Shown: one piece after another, positions 12,892 through 26,584 of the stretch
Layout of the letters: each line of letters begins with the position of its first letter
Numbering within the stretch: the stretch's first letter is position 1
Source of the DNA: Mikania micrantha
Lineage: Eukaryota; Streptophyta; Magnoliopsida; Asterales; Asteraceae
Length of the DNA: 64,000 nucleotides
Reading direction: 5' to 3'
Assembly: GCA_009363875.1 (NCBI GenBank)
Contig: CM018680.1
Span: 58,367,563 to 58,431,562 of the forward strand
The notes under the pieces: generated by a model
The model's input: the letters and a program-made list of their open reading frames with translations, nothing else
What the model was told of the DNA's origin: nothing
Database searches by the model: none
Made by a program: the position numbers and the translations under genes

Positions 12892-15800
12892 TCAATTGTT
12901 TGGGATGCCGATACTCGACTTATCAAGCATTCGAACATTGTACGCTTCATAAACCCTTGTTCTGTTCTCGGCCCACCACTGTTCTGCTTGCTTCTCGCTG
13001 AATCGCTTCCGGCTGCATACATTAGTTCATGTCAAGTCATTTTAAAACGAAATCAGGATTTTATTAAATATGTTTGTCAAGTAACAGGTCAACATAAGTT
13101 CTGGCAAAAGCCCATCAACATGTTTTTAGTATATTTAATTTGAACTTATAAAGTATTATTGCAATAAGGATAACTAAGGTAATTACATAATAAAATAATA
13201 GTCTATCATTCTATAGAGAAAGCATTTGCACGCACTTTATACATTTCTCAGCCTGTTCAGAGCGTGGGTGAAGGTACACGGCCCTTGTTCTAGAGGGGCC
13301 TGAATTTTTATTTTTTATTTTCTCGTTTAGATACCATAGGTCAATTAACATATCTAAATAAAATTTTATTACTAATTACATGTTCAAGAGAGGGCCCAAT
13401 AAATCAATAAACGTTTTAAGATCCAATAACAATTTTAAACATAAATCCATCTATATTAGGCCAAAGTGTTCTTTATATAAAAAAAAAGTTTTAAAAGGAT
13501 TAAATCCGAAGTATACGAATTGGGGGCACGTCATTTTGAGGGTCCAATTTACTTGTCACACATGGGACTCCAAAATCCGACTGTCCCTGAGCCTGTTTAA
13601 CCTACTTGACTCAATTGAAGGTCTTCCTAAATAGCTAACTTTTGTTCTTTCTGTTTTACCCATCACACCTTTTAATAAAAACAACCCAAATCACACCGTC
13701 TTCCAATAAAACAATTTGTGCAAATTATACAGATGCTGTAAAATGGGTGGGTCACAAAAACTTTTATGGTTACTATTTTTGAAGTTTATTCAAAATTATG
13801 AGTCAAATAGCATTAAAAAGATAAAACTATTTCAATGGAAGTCTGATTTTTTTTTTTTTCTTATAATGCAATCTTGGAAATTTTTTGCATTCCGATCACT
13901 CTTCATATGGGTTTTTTAAGATTACTAATTTGACCAGTCAGATAGAAAAATAAAACCAATCCACTAATTTACTGATAAATGGATTGAAATTTCCATCACA
14001 AAGATTAAGTTACAGGGATTGCAAGGCAGAAAAAGCATACCTGAAGCGGACCCGTTTAAGCTCTTTCACGCCTCCCGGTAAAGATGTGAGTGTGATATAG
14101 ACACCGGGTTCATCCTGCTCAACCCATTCATCAGCACCATCCTGAGATTCACCATTGTTGCTTCTGCTACTGTTTCTTGCTGCTGCTACTTCTGAGTCTG
14201 CAGGTTTATTTTGGGCTGAACGGCGGTTGTTATTGGCATTCGGCTTTAACGGGCTGTTTGAACCATTGGAATCTAGTTCTTCGTATGGCACCGTTTGATC
14301 ATTGGACCGATCGACTGAGACATTTGGTAAAATGTTACCGGAAGAAATATTGGAAGTAAGGGAAGGGGATTTGATGTTCCTGGCGGCTCCCACAGGCAAC
14401 CTTTCTGCCATGTCTTTAAGCTGTTTATTGTTGCATACAAAAAAAAAAAAAAAACACAAAAACTTTCAGATATTTGTTGCTCTATCCAGATTAAAATGAT
14501 TGCAATAATTTCCTTTTAGGGAACTGTATAAATGTCAAAAATTTGAAAATGGAAGGTTATAAATTTCATAAATTTAAAGTGGATGTCTTTAACATTATGA
14601 TTTTACGTTGTGAAATATTACTAGTTCCATTAATTCAATTGATGATATCAACGTCATACCCCTTCACTTCCTCCTTACACTCCAAACTCTCATATTCTAT
14701 TGTAAGTTTTGAGGGAAGAATATAAATGTCGTAAGTTTGAAAATGGGGATATTTGATATCATGATTATATGTTGGGTAGATATGATATTATACCAAGTTT
14801 TAAAAAGCCATAAATAAAATTTATTACTTTGCTAAATGGTCAAAGTGTCAAACACTATTATTAAGCCACAGGCAAATATATATGTCACATTTTCCTAGGA
14901 TGAAAAAAATATGTCCTCAGAAACAAAAAAGAAAACAAAACTAAGTGGATAACACTTTTGAGGAAATAATTAAGTTCTACTAATTCTTCTTGTAGGGATG
15001 GTTCAAAGATGATAAATGATTCATTACCAACAACATGCAGTTATAAACAGTCTAAGCTAAATCATTATAAAGTGTAACTCCAAATGACAAACAAACTGAT
15101 CTTACTTGGGCAGTTAGTGATTTAATTACTTCTTTTGCGGCTATGCATTTTGAGCTCTCTTCACCTGCGATAGCTATTGCCTCCTTCAGTTGTTTAGAAG
15201 TTCTTTCCAGCTCAATTTCTTGAAGTTGCGCTTTACGAGTTAGACTTTCTACCTGCAATATTTTTAATCAGTAAAGGTCCTCGAAAGAAAGTGGCAACCT
15301 GGGCAGGTTGCGGCCCTTGCGGGTAATGGGTTCGGGTCAAACCAGGTAATTTTAAGTGTGGGTTGGTTTTGGCCTAGTTGGTTTTACCTACAAGAACTTT
15401 GTATGCATTAACCCATTTATGCAAAAAAAAATTAACACATTCAACCCTTGTGATTTTAGTAATTTTGTCATACGAAAATGATTAGATTTTTAAAGATTAT
15501 GTGAATAAACTACATACCTGTGATCTTAGTTTTACAACCTCTTGATTGATGTCATCATTTGTCTTCTTAGCATCATTGAGTACAATCTTTGGTGAAGATA
15601 GTCCACCCAAGGTTGGGGTTGGGGTAGTTGAACGAGGAGGGCTGGGGCGTCTAGATATTGGAGAAGTTGCTCGAGATGCAACTTTTGAACCAGGAACAGA
15701 AGCTGAGAAGAACTTTCTAGAAGATTCTAAAACTGGGTTGAGTGACTTAGATATATTAAGACCTCCCCATTGAGAGCTACCGTTAGGAACAGGTGATACA

Positions 15801-18800
15801 CGGCTGCTACTAAATTCAGGTTTCTTGTTACGTTTTGAAGTACGGTTTTCAGTTGGTTTCAAGGATTCCATTGATGCAAATCTAGCAAGACGGGGACGGA
15901 CACTAGTGTCTGATTTATCATCTTTTTCGGTCACATCATTCACACTTCCCCTTTTACTCACTGAAGACACTGACGATGACACATCAGCATCTATAGCTTT
16001 CTTCAATTTATTAACACAACTATCACAAACGCGATATGGTTTATTTGGGTTCAATGCCATAGAAGCCCTTAGTGACTTTTTGCTACTGCATGAATGACAG
16101 AAAACAAGTCCGCAATTATAACAATTATGTCGTTTTCTTTTGAAATTGAATGGCAGGTGACACCCGGAACACATAGACTGGTCAGTTCCTGATACCCACT
16201 TATGAAGGCATATAGCTGCAGTAAAATTAGTACCACAAGCTATACTTTTTACCTGTTTGTCTTTTAGTGCTTCTACTAGGGTTGGAGAATTTCTATCATC
16301 TATATCTCCATGGCCAAGTCTGCCATTAGCACCTTTACCCCAAGTATAAACTTCTGTTCTCGATGTTAAAACCGCAACATGGAAGGCCCCACAAGCTATC
16401 TCCACAACAAAACTTTTTAACAGTTTGCCTTCAACACGAGTCGGGATTTTTCCATCAGCTTGAGTATTTCCGAGTTGACCATAAACTTGACTTCCCATTG
16501 TGTAGACATGACCCGAGGTTGTAAGGGCAACTGTCATACTATGTCCACAAGTAACTTGACAAAAATTTGGATCAACAAGTGCAGCAACACACGTGGGCAC
16601 GAGTTTACTTTCTTTATCACCATGTCCGAGCCGGTATTTGTCACCGTCACCCCATGTAAATAACTTTCCTGAAGAACAATTACTAGAACTTGAGTTCCCG
16701 ACCATAACTTCAACAACTGCAGCAGTGTGCCATACGCCACAAGCGGCTCTAACCGTTCTAAGTCCTTTTAAAGACTCGACTTCCCGAGGTTTTGAAACAC
16801 TTACTTGATCTCCATGCCCTAAAACACCAAAAGTCCCATCACCAAAAGTGAATAGCTGGCCAGCAGAGGTCACCACAGCTGTATGAAACGGTCCACATGA
16901 GATGAAGGAGACATGGATACCTTCTAAAGGCCCGTTGACCCGTTTCGGTACCCAATGGCTTACCTCATTCCCATGTCCGAGAATCCCAAAATGACCATCA
17001 CCCCATGTGTATAGATCACCAGAGAGTGTTACAGCACATGTATGATACTCACCACATGCTACAAGCTCGATGTCTGTATTACCAAGGGAATCAACAAGTT
17101 TTGGGTGTAAAACGTCTGAATCTACCCCATGCCCGAGTCTCCCACCAGATTCCTCACCCCAAGAAAAGATCTCTCCTTGTTTGGTTACTAATGCAGCGTG
17201 TCTTGCACCACAAGCAATGTTCTGAACATCAAGTACTACTGCAGATTCTAAAGCCTTGGGTAACAAGGAATCAATTTTAGCATTAGGCCCACCATCTGCG
17301 GTGATTTCACCCCAAAGGAAAACATCACCTAACGCTTCCCCATCATTGTGGCCGGAACCTTGACTTGATGAGCTAAAAGCACTTGATGAGCTCACTCTAT
17401 AGGCATCTACACCAGTCAATATGCCTCTTGTGTGGTGGCTATCAGAACCTCGAGATGATAAGGAATGGACAGAACCAGTGGTCGAATCTGGAGGGAAGAA
17501 ACCACCACCTTTGGGATGAACCTTGTAATAAAAGTTCATATCTGCAACATTTTTAGGAGGGCTTCCGTATGGGCTTTGAAGAGGGAGCTGATCACCTGTG
17601 TCCTGAATATGAGAAAAATCTCACACTATCAATCTAAATACTAATTAGAGAATAAGAAGTCATGATGTGATTTTGACTAATTTTATTTATGGATGGGTAT
17701 ATTTGGGTTGCCTTTTTAACTCAAATGAGTTGAATACAAAGTTTAGATGCATGAAGTAGGTTAGAAGTCACCCAAAGTTAATTTATGCATACAGCCCTCT
17801 AAATGCAACTCTAACATATTGTAAAAATAATGTTTTATAATTATAGTTAACTCACTATGTACTTACTAATAATTAGTGTAACAATTATAACCCAACTTTT
17901 TCAATATGTGTTATAAGCAATACATTTTGGGTGACTACAGACCCATTTCTCTTTAAACTAACTTTTTTTTACATGTTTGGTATGTAGATTGAACATAAAA
18001 TGGATCAAGAAAATAAATTAAATCTTACAGGTACAACAAGCTAAGAGGAGATCTGTACCTTGTATGAGCTATCACCACTACCAAACGGAGAGTGTAAAGG
18101 CGAGCTTCTGCGTGTATAGATCCTGGGGCTAGTAGCTTCAGATGGGATTCCATCACTCCTTGATTCTGTTCTCCACTTTCTCTGATGGCCACGTGATATT
18201 AGTGCCTTAAGACCACTAAACCATACTTCTGCTTCATCCTTATCCTTGCAGATCTAGAAAAATAAACAAATCAGTCACCAAGTCAACATTATTAATAGAA
18301 GCACAAAAAGGAAAAGATTCCCAATTGGCAGACAATAGCACAACTATATAAATAAACAATTCTGTAAAAAATAAATGAAATTATTACCAAATCTAGAGAT
18401 CTGTCATTATAAATCAGAGAAAATGATTGATATTCCTTTTCAGGCCGCAAATACCTTTGAAAGATCGGCTAGTCAAGAAAAAAATGTAAAGTAATATGTC
18501 AGTCCAATATCCATAACAAGCTTATATTCAAAGTAAAAACATCCATGTAAAATGACAACTTTAAATTCTAAGCAACATAATGGCTTTATAAATTAAAACC
18601 AAGGGAAAACCCAAACATTACATCAGAACATGACCACTGAAGATATCACGTATGAAACAAATATGACTAAAGATTTAAAATCAACGTCATACCCATAAAT
18701 CAAAGTAAACAAGATATGGTAAGGCATTCCTCATATTAATGCATGACAAATGGGTTTACCATATTATTAGCAATCAGAATTGCATCCCAAGTTCAACATA

Positions 18801-21800
18801 AAACAATACAATGATTTATGATTAACATGATATAGGTCACCTCCAAGAAAAGTCTATTTTGCAATCAAACAATATTTATGCATGCTCTCAGATCTTATAA
18901 ATTAATCAGATTATATGTCAAAAATCAAGATCACTGCATATGTATCCGATACCAATCGTATGATTGAATGCATAAAAGAATCGGACGAAGAGTATCCATA
19001 CATATGCATACCATACAAGAAAAGTCTATTTTGCAATCAGATTTGAATCCCAAATTCAACATAAAACAATACAATGATACATGATATGGACCACCTCCAA
19101 GAAAAGTCTACTTTGGAATCAAACAATATTTACTCATGCTCTCAGATCTTACAAAATCCTCAGATTATATGTCAAAAATCAAGATCACTGCATATGTATC
19201 TGATACCAATAACATGATTGAATGCATAAAAGAATCAGAAGAAGATTATCTATACATATACATACCATACAAGCACGCATATCATGTACTATATATTATT
19301 TATTCAAAATGGATAAATCCAACTCAGCTTCTAACTTATTTTTAAGATACATAATATAGAAGTAATGCAAGAGTTTAGCATTCCTATCAGATCTTACTTG
19401 TACATCTAGAACTGAGGAGAGTTGGTGATGTTTAAGGGTAATATTCCAGAAAACAGTAGTTAAAAGGGTTTTCTGTAAATGAAACAACTTACGGTTCGCT
19501 GCCCTGAAATGATTCTGGATACGTGGCTTAGCTTAAGGTGTTTTTCCTCCTTCCCTGAAAACCATATGAGAACTGACTCATCCTGAAAAACCAGATGAAA
19601 TCTAAAATTATTGACTATCAAATACCAATTATAACAGATTGCATCATTAAGTTGAAAAAGACAGCAATCATTCACTGCATAAACTTTCAGCAGCAAACAC
19701 ATCATGTGGTATGTAACTTTCTCACACGCACATGTGCAAATTGTGTAAAATTCAACGCATAGGGCGGAAAGCATCTAGTGTGCATGTCTTAAGCTCATTT
19801 TTACACATGGTACAAATCTTTCATGCTAGATCTAACCATGTGTAAAACTGAGACAAAACCTAGAGTTATACAACAAGAAAAGGGAATGAAGATTGATATA
19901 AGGTCTTGACAAACATAAATACAATAGGGAAGATAAATAAACCTGAAAAATGATTTCAAACTTACATTAGCTAGCCTGAAGGGACAAAACTTAGGTTTCC
20001 CTCTTCTCCCATATTTGAGAAGATAAGCCCCCTTCTTTAGAGCAGTAATTGCCTGCAGTAAATATTAATTAGAATTTATCCAATGCTAGAGAACATAGTT
20101 TGATAGAACCCAAGAAATCAAAGTGACAAATGATATGTTGATTAGCTAGTCGTCACAGATTTTAATCCAATTCGAGAAGGATTAGATCTCCAAGCACAAT
20201 ACTCTACTTTCTGAACATAAACAAGACAAACTAAATCTAAATAAAACTAAAATATATAAACCTAAAGACAGAAGTCCCATCTTGGCAGTTTTGCCCCACT
20301 CTCCTGAATTCTTGGATCACCCCCACTTCCTGCGAATTTGAATCTTTTCCAACTAGAAACAACTGGTTTTGTCCCGATCCTGTATTTCGACCCTGACCTA
20401 ACTTTCGGTTCGTATCATACTTTATATATGTTTATATCTATTTGGTAAGATAGTTTTGAGATTTTATATTTCAAGCAACAGGAATTTAGGTGCAACAATT
20501 TTATCCAGAAAATTCATACAGATCACTTACCCTTAAAATGGGGTAAGGACATATATTGTTCCTTGTGATTTCTTTCTGCATTTGATTATTGTTTAGGAGA
20601 CAAGAAAGCATTTACACTACACCTGTCACATTAACTTTTTGATTGATATAAATATGGCAAAGTAACTGCAGATCACATATAGATGAAGCCAGAAATGGCA
20701 TTCAACTAATATCGCCAAATAGATGATTGTATCATTTTAAAATGAAACAGCACAGGCTCACAGCAATCAGTTGCCAAATTGCAACCCTCATGTTTGGTGC
20801 AAAAGTAAACAGATCATGTCCCAACTACAACACTATTCTTTTGAGGTCATATCAAATTGGCTTGAAACCTACTGCAATGAAGATAAAAAGTCTCTCAAAT
20901 GCTAAAAATGTGATGAAATTATGTATAAACTCTTTTATCAACTAGTAAAGTTGTCTCATGTAGAATATGCAAGCATTCAGAATAAAAGCTTACCTGATAC
21001 TAGCTTAACTCACAAGGAAAACTATAAAGTTTCTACTATCTAACTTCAATAATTGTTCTACTGTAATAAGTGTACAAGGAATTATTTTTACATTTTCAAG
21101 AAAAACACTTTGCTTGCGCGAGCTTAAAGAAATGCAAATTGCATTGACATTGAGTGAAGCCACTATGAACACCATCTTAAGCTGGCACAAATTATGCGAA
21201 CACATATTTCAAATAATGATTATTAGCAATGCTAACTCAAGGAGTAGTGTACAAGGAATTATTTTTACATATTCAAGAAAAACACTTTGCTTGCGCGAGC
21301 TTAAAGAAATACAAATTGCATTGACATTGAGACATTGAGTGAAGCCACTATGAACACCATCTTAAGCTGGCACAAATTATGCGAACACATATTTCAAATA
21401 ATGATTATTAGCAATGCTAACTCAAGGAGTACGATTAACCAACCAACATTGCAAATTGCACAAATATTGAGGAGTGAAGCCACTATGGTCTATGAACACC
21501 ATCATATGATGCCACATATTATGTGAACATACGTTTCACATAACGATTATTAACAATGCTAACTCAAAGAGTACGATGAATGTCAAAATTGAGATACATT
21601 GTGCATAATTTTATAGCCAAGATCTTGTTATCAAGCCAAACTTATTGGAATTCATGGGGTTTTATCCTAAAACCAAATGGCAATAATTGGAGTAACCCAT
21701 ATGCATATAATTGGCTTTGATATCTATCATGATCCAATGTGGGACTTGGGTTGACACCCCACAACCCTCCCTCAAACCCAAGACAGTAGAATCCATCTTC

Positions 21801-24447
21801 TCATATGGTGGAAGCCAATACAAGGAATACGATCCACCTCCCATTCCATGATATGGCTTATGTGGGATTCATCTAAGGTGTTATAAACACCTAACTCCTT
21901 GGGTTGCACTGTCCTTAATGAGGTTTGCCCCACAACAACTAGTTGCCCTAATGCCATATTGTAAGTTTGTAACACCTTGACCACAATCATGATATTATCC
22001 ACTTGTTGAGAAATTTGATACTATCATGATGGTGGCTTAGCGGTTGGGACATGCAACACAATATGGATGTCGAGTATCAGTCTTGAGTATTTACCTAAGA
22101 AGGTAGGTCATGTGGAATAGCAAAAGATATGTTTGGTTGAGTAGATTGCAAAAGTTTTGGGGCAATCGGCATAAAGATCTCATCAAAACTCTGCACTTAA
22201 GTGTGTTCAAGTGAGAGTACTACAAGTATAGGTGACCTTGTGGGAAGTTCTCATCTGGTCACCAAAAACAAAAAAAGTTGTTGGAGCAAAGCCGACAATA
22301 TCATGGCCATGGTGGCCTGATGGGCAACTAGGAGTGTTACAATACTAACAAAGTTTACTAGGAGAACTAGGGAAATTCTTGTTCTAACATTTTCTTTGAT
22401 CTGCTGATTTCTGGAGCATGTTACAACAACCATGGTACCACTTACTGATCATTATATATATATCAATCAATCAACGTACTCAGTATATCCCGCCATTAGC
22501 ATGCTAAGGCAGGGTCTGAGGAGGGTGAGATGTAGACAGCCTTACCCCTACCCCGTAGGGGTAGAGAGGCTGCTTCCAGTGAGACCCTCGGCTCATGATG
22601 CTTGATCAACCGTCCGAAACGATTTTAACGTTATTTTCACTGAATAAGTAAAATAACGTTAAAATTAGTGCAATTTTACTTTTGCCCCTCAAGAGCTGTC
22701 GACACATATATACATTATATGTGCGCACCGCTAACGGGGCGTACTTACTGATCATTATACTTTATTTCAAATGCAACTCTTGGTCACTACAGTAAATTTG
22801 AAAACAACACTATATTTTGTAAGTTTATCTAGAGTTTGATGTGACCAATAGAAGAATGTAGGACAACTAATGTTAGAACAGAACTAAAACGTAGCATTAA
22901 AGGAATATTATCTAACTCTCTATCCAAATGTCATACAGACCTTCAAATTCTTTTGCAGATTAGGCCTAAATTTCTGCATGATGTTAAAAATTAGCGTACT
23001 TAAAACTTATTGTAATTGTTAATGAACTTTAAAAACTCACTTATGTTGTAGCAACTTTCAATATTCAATGTTTAATATATCAGCAGAATTTGTGGGAAAA
23101 TTCAAACTTAATGCAATATATTAATAGCCAAAAAAGACTACTACTACATATAAATAGCACTAAACTAAAGGAGACATGGTAATCACTTATATACAACAAC
23201 AACAACAACCTTACCCAGTATATTCCCACTTTTTAGTAGGGTCTGGGGGGGAAGGATAGATACAAACCTTACCCCTATCCCAATTGGGATAGAGAGGCTG
23301 CTCTGAAAGAGTCCCCGGCTCAAAGTTATCGTTTGAAATTGATCATCCCAATGATTTTAACGTTATTTTCACAAAATAATTGAAATAACGTTAAAATTAG
23401 TGCACTTTTACTTTTGCCCCTTAAGGGCCCATATATACATTATATGGTAATCACTTATATGTGTAACCATATTTTAATTTGTTGCATGTTGCACTTAAGG
23501 CACGAGGCGATTACAAAAATCCCTAAGTGCCATGAGGAGTTGAGGTAGCGCTTCATACACATCTGGGTCAATTTGGGTGATATAAAATAGCGACCAAAGG
23601 GATGAAGAGGTTATAAATGGTTTACTTGATTTAAAGGCTGATATGTAAAACAGATGAAAGATATGCAGCTTTTGCTGATACATAAAACTTATTTGGTTGT
23701 CCTAAAGGAACACCTAGCGTATGTGAAGCTCTCGCCTCACGTCTCAGCTTTCGGAACCTAAATGACATAGAGGACCTTGTGGTTTTTAAAACCAAGGTTG
23801 CATGAGATATGTACTTTAAACATTTAACAGAATCAAGGAACACAACAAACACTAAACGCTTGAAATATAACCTATCTACACTACGTTTCCACATCTAGTG
23901 AAAACAAGGACTCTTTTATAACAGATATCTTTAAAGGAACATGATTGGTATCATTAATCAACATCCTCCATACCTACATGGGATATCTATGTTGCCAATA
24001 ATATCAATTCATTAAATTACTGAAGGGCAGGACATCATCATACCAATTTGTGCTAAATCACAAGGAAATGAACAGGAATACACATTGCTTTACACTCCTA
24101 TTATGAAACAAAATCAAAATCACTAAACAAGGAATACACATTGTGCAAGTTCCTAGTAAAAACTAAATGGATCACTTTGTCTCAGATCTTTCCAAGGTGT
24201 CTATCAATGCATAAATACAACTATAGCCCAAATTACATACCAAAACTTCACTGCATCATCCTTCTAAGATACTTAAATCAGTAAACAAAAATAATCTATT
24301 TCATGTTTTAGATTATACCAATTCAATGCGGATAATTAGCAACAGTCACTAAGTTAAATATAATTTTACCTGCTCAATGTCTCTTTCAACTTGACCACCT
24401 GCCCTACTGGCATCTGAAGTCATCCTCGGAGTCTGCATCAACATCAT
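12892..24447 (-). CDS. PRAF: PRAF-type regulator: PH, RCC1 repeats, FYVE and BRX domains (nine exons)
   Basis: Exons, 5' to 3': 24447-24370, 20052-19966, 19582-19493, 18468-18388, 18253-18059, 17602-15518, 15252-15106, 14420-14041, 13012-12892. All introns are GT-AG, phases agree, and the 3,264 nt give 1,087 aa plus stop. Residues about 20-140 form the PH domain. Residues about 265-640 are RCC1 repeats (repeated WG(D/E)...LGHG and CG..H(T/S) motifs). About 650-705 is a zinc-binding FYVE domain with the plant variant RKRHNCYNCG in place of RRHHCR. A coiled coil spans about 860-930, and the C-terminus is a BRX domain (LPGGVKELKRVRF ... EQWWAENR). PRAF proteins bind phosphoinositides and interact with polarity factors; that role is family knowledge. 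ATGs at 24447, 24438 and 24423 are in frame after an upstream TAG, so the exact start is open. No break or missing domain was found. Confidence 0.95.
18833..19290. repeat. Tandem duplication (two diverged copies, about 245 bp each) in the PRAF intron
   Basis: Copy 1 (about 18833-19020) and copy 2 (about 19078-19280) share CACCTCCAAGAAAAGTCTA, CATGCTCTCAGATCTTA, ATGTCAAAAATCAAGATCAC and ATTGAATGCATAAAAGAATC in the same order, with scattered substitutions. The duplication lies in the intron between the exons ending at 19493 and starting at 18468. It does not touch either splice site. Confidence 0.8.
21069..21431. repeat. Near-identical tandem duplication, 177-bp period, in PRAF intron 1
   Basis: The segment from AGTGTACAAGGAATTATTTT at 21069 recurs from 21246 with very few changes. 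These include one inserted repeat of GACATTGA and a G/A change in AAATGCAAATT/AAATACAAATT. A third, much more diverged partial copy follows at about 21460-21580. The high identity of the first pair implies a recent event. Confidence 0.85.
21630..21990. repeat. LTR-like fragment, possibly Copia
   Basis: The text around 21650-21770 (CCAAATGGCAATAATTGGAG, CCAATGTGGGACTTGGGTTG) and 21840-21880 (GGCTTATGTGGGATTCATC) has the wording of LTR edges that I associate with plant Copia elements. No matching second LTR or TSD was located. The call rests on pattern memory only. Confidence 0.3.
22457..22742 (-). mobile_element. TS-type SINE in PRAF intron 1 with 17-bp TSD
   Basis: ACTTACTGATCATTATA occurs at 22440-22456 and again at 22743-22759, a perfect 17-bp target-site duplication. 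On the minus strand the body carries the core GAGCCGAGGGTC ... CAGCCTCTCTACCCC ... GGGGTAAGGCTG ... CAGACCCTGCC typical of TS-like plant SINEs. It also contains an inverted repeat ATTTTAACGTTATTTT / AAAATAACGTTAAAAT at about 22621-22668. It shares its whole layout with the element at 23193-23443. Confidence 0.85.
23193..23443 (-). mobile_element. TS-type SINE in PRAF intron 1 with 17-bp TSD and (TTG)n tail
   Basis: ATGGTAATCACTTATAT is present at 23176-23192 and at 23444-23460, a perfect 17-bp target-site duplication. On the minus strand the element ends in a GTTGTTGTTG tail (plus strand ACAACAACAACAAC at 23193-23210). It has the same GAGCCGGGGACTC ... CAGCCTCTCTATCCC core and the same TTTTAACGTT hairpin (about 23353-23398) as the copy at 22457-22742. 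The tail fixes its orientation. Confidence 0.87.
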
Positions 24448-25338
24448 CTGAGACTAAATAAACCCAAACCTAGCTACCAGTACCTTCAACACCAATCAAC
24501 CTCATTATTGCCCTTAATCAATCGCATTCATCACAATCTAGTCAACTTGTTGACACGATACAGAACCAAAACAACAGCGAAGATTGAAAATCAACTAATC
24601 GCAGTAATTGTTGGATTGAAGTAGCAAAAGGTTTGCGAGTGATTCGATCAGCAATGGTTGCGTAATCTGTATGATTTTGACGGGGGGGAGCTTTAGATCA
24701 GGATGACGTAGGTGGAGTAAATGCTTGATTGATCGTGTAATTAGCTGTGCAGGGAAGGAGTTCAGACAATTTAACTAGAGAGAGAGAAGGAGGAGAGAGA
24801 GAGTGTGTATTTGGAGTGGTAAAAGGGTTTTTGAGAATTTGAGATAGTGTAGTATTTGAGGAAGAATCAAATTCCATGGAAAAAAATAGATCATATATAA
24901 TAAATTTGAATTTTTTATTTTTTGAATTTTAATATATTTTTCATAAATTATATATTATATAATAATTAATCATGTCATAAGAATATTTTTGAAAAATGAC
25001 ACTCTTGTTTAAATTGAGTTGACAAATTATTCAGAAGCAGAGAAAGAAATGAAACATGTAATTGATAGAAGAAACACAATTTAAAAAACTATACTTGAAA
25101 CACAATCAAATAGAAAAAGTAGAAAAAAAGAGTCACGCCATGACTAAAAGACTAAAAATAATAACTCTAAATATACTTGAAATAAAGGCTAGATTGGGGA
25201 ATATAAGGTTTTCATGAGGTTGATCCTAAGTTGCCTTCCCTTATTTCATTGAACAACCAATCACCTCAAAAAATTTTGAAAATATTAAAAAGAAAAAATA
25301 TTGAATTAATAGTTAAATGTAAAATATCTATATCTATA
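24448..25338. promoter_or_regulatory. 5' leader and upstream region of the PRAF gene
   Basis: Directly upstream of the first in-frame ATG the minus strand reads TTTATTTAGTCTCAG, which looks like a splice acceptor, so an intron in the 5' UTR is possible. At 24773-24812 a GAGAGAGAGAAGGAGGAGAG tract (CT-rich on the gene strand) is typical of plant leaders and Y-patch promoters. Beyond about 24880 the sequence becomes AT-rich with no recognised element until the Helitron. A TATA box cannot be chosen with confidence. Confidence 0.45.
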
Positions 25339-26584
25339 TCTATACTATATAATAAAAGAAGAGTAAATTGTAATTTTGCTCCCTGTGGTTTGGATGAATT
25401 TGCTATATTCATCCAAATTCTTATTTTTTGCCAATTTGACATTATGGTTTCTCTTTTTTTGCCATTTTGCTCCACCAAGTTAACTCATCCAAATACTCAA
25501 TCAAGTTCAAGGGTATTTTTTCATTTTTATTAAACATTTAACAAAAATAAGAAAATCACAAAAATAACAAATAAATGGTTATTAAACCTTTAAAAAAATG
25601 GTAACTCAGTTAATAACTCAGTTAATATCACAAATTTGGGTAATATATTCGATCTAAAATATAGGAAGAGGCTAATGGCTTATCCTTTGAAGAAGACGAT
25701 CTATGAGGCAAAGGAGCTAGGTGATCAAACCAAGCTGGAGGAAGGTGACGAATGAACGTGATTTTGAGGAGAAATGGGTTTAATCATGCATGGAAGAATA
25801 TCTAAAATTAAAATGTTAAGTTTACAACGAAATAAAGTAAATGTTGTCCATATATTAAACGAAATAAAGGTTTAATAAAATTGTTATTAACTGAGTTACC
25901 ATTTTTTTTAAAGGTTTAATAACCATTTATTTGTTATTTTTGTGATTTTCTTATTTTTGTTAAAGGTTTAATAAAAATGACAAAATTACCCTTGAGCTTA
26001 ACTGAGTATTTGGATGAGTTAACCTGGTGGAGCAAAATGGCAAAAAAGGAGAAACCATAATGTCAAATTGACAAAAAAATAAGAATTTGGATGAAAATGG
26101 CAATTTACTCATTAAAGAATAACAAAGTTGCCACATGTCACTCTTATATTCCTCTATCATTAATTTTTGACACTTGCCATTCTCACATTCAATTATATTT
26201 TATTAACTTCATCTCTCTTATTTAATACTAATAATTTTAAATAACTAAATTATATAACATCCAACATGGAAGTTTCATAAAATCTATTGGTTTACAATAT
26301 GTTAAATTTATTCATTTCATGTAAACCATTCTTATGTATTCATTAGTTGTTAAAAAAATTTAATAATTGCGGAAACGTTATCTTACCTTCTTGAAACATA
26401 ATAAAAAATCAGATACAAATTATATAGTTATTAAATTATGTAATTGTTGTTTACTATTTAAAGTATTTATTAACATGTATCTTAATCATTTTATATCTAA
26501 ATATTATTTTATAATTTAAATTAGCTGTTCTACCTACTTAATATTTTATATTAATCTCGTGTAATACACGGGCTAATAACCTAG
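25339..26584 (+). mobile_element. Non-autonomous Helitron containing a foldback element
   Basis: The left end is A|TCTATACTATATAATAAAAG and the right end is CTAG|T, with the 3' hairpin GTGTAATACAC 11 bases before the terminal CTAG. Insertion between A and T without target duplication is the Helitron rule. The same termini recur at 56673-57445, and on the minus strand at 44420-44730. The interior is interrupted by a long inverted repeat (25370-26125). No Rep/helicase is encoded. Confidence 0.85.
25370..26125. repeat. Foldback element nested in the Helitron
   Basis: The left arm (about 25370-25640) contains TTTGCCAATTTGACATTATGG, TTTGCTCCACCAAGTTAACT and AACAAATAAATGGTTATTAA. Their reverse complements appear in order in the right arm (about 25870-26125). 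The arms are about 250 bp with a middle of about 230 bp. There is no coding capacity. Confidence 0.8.
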
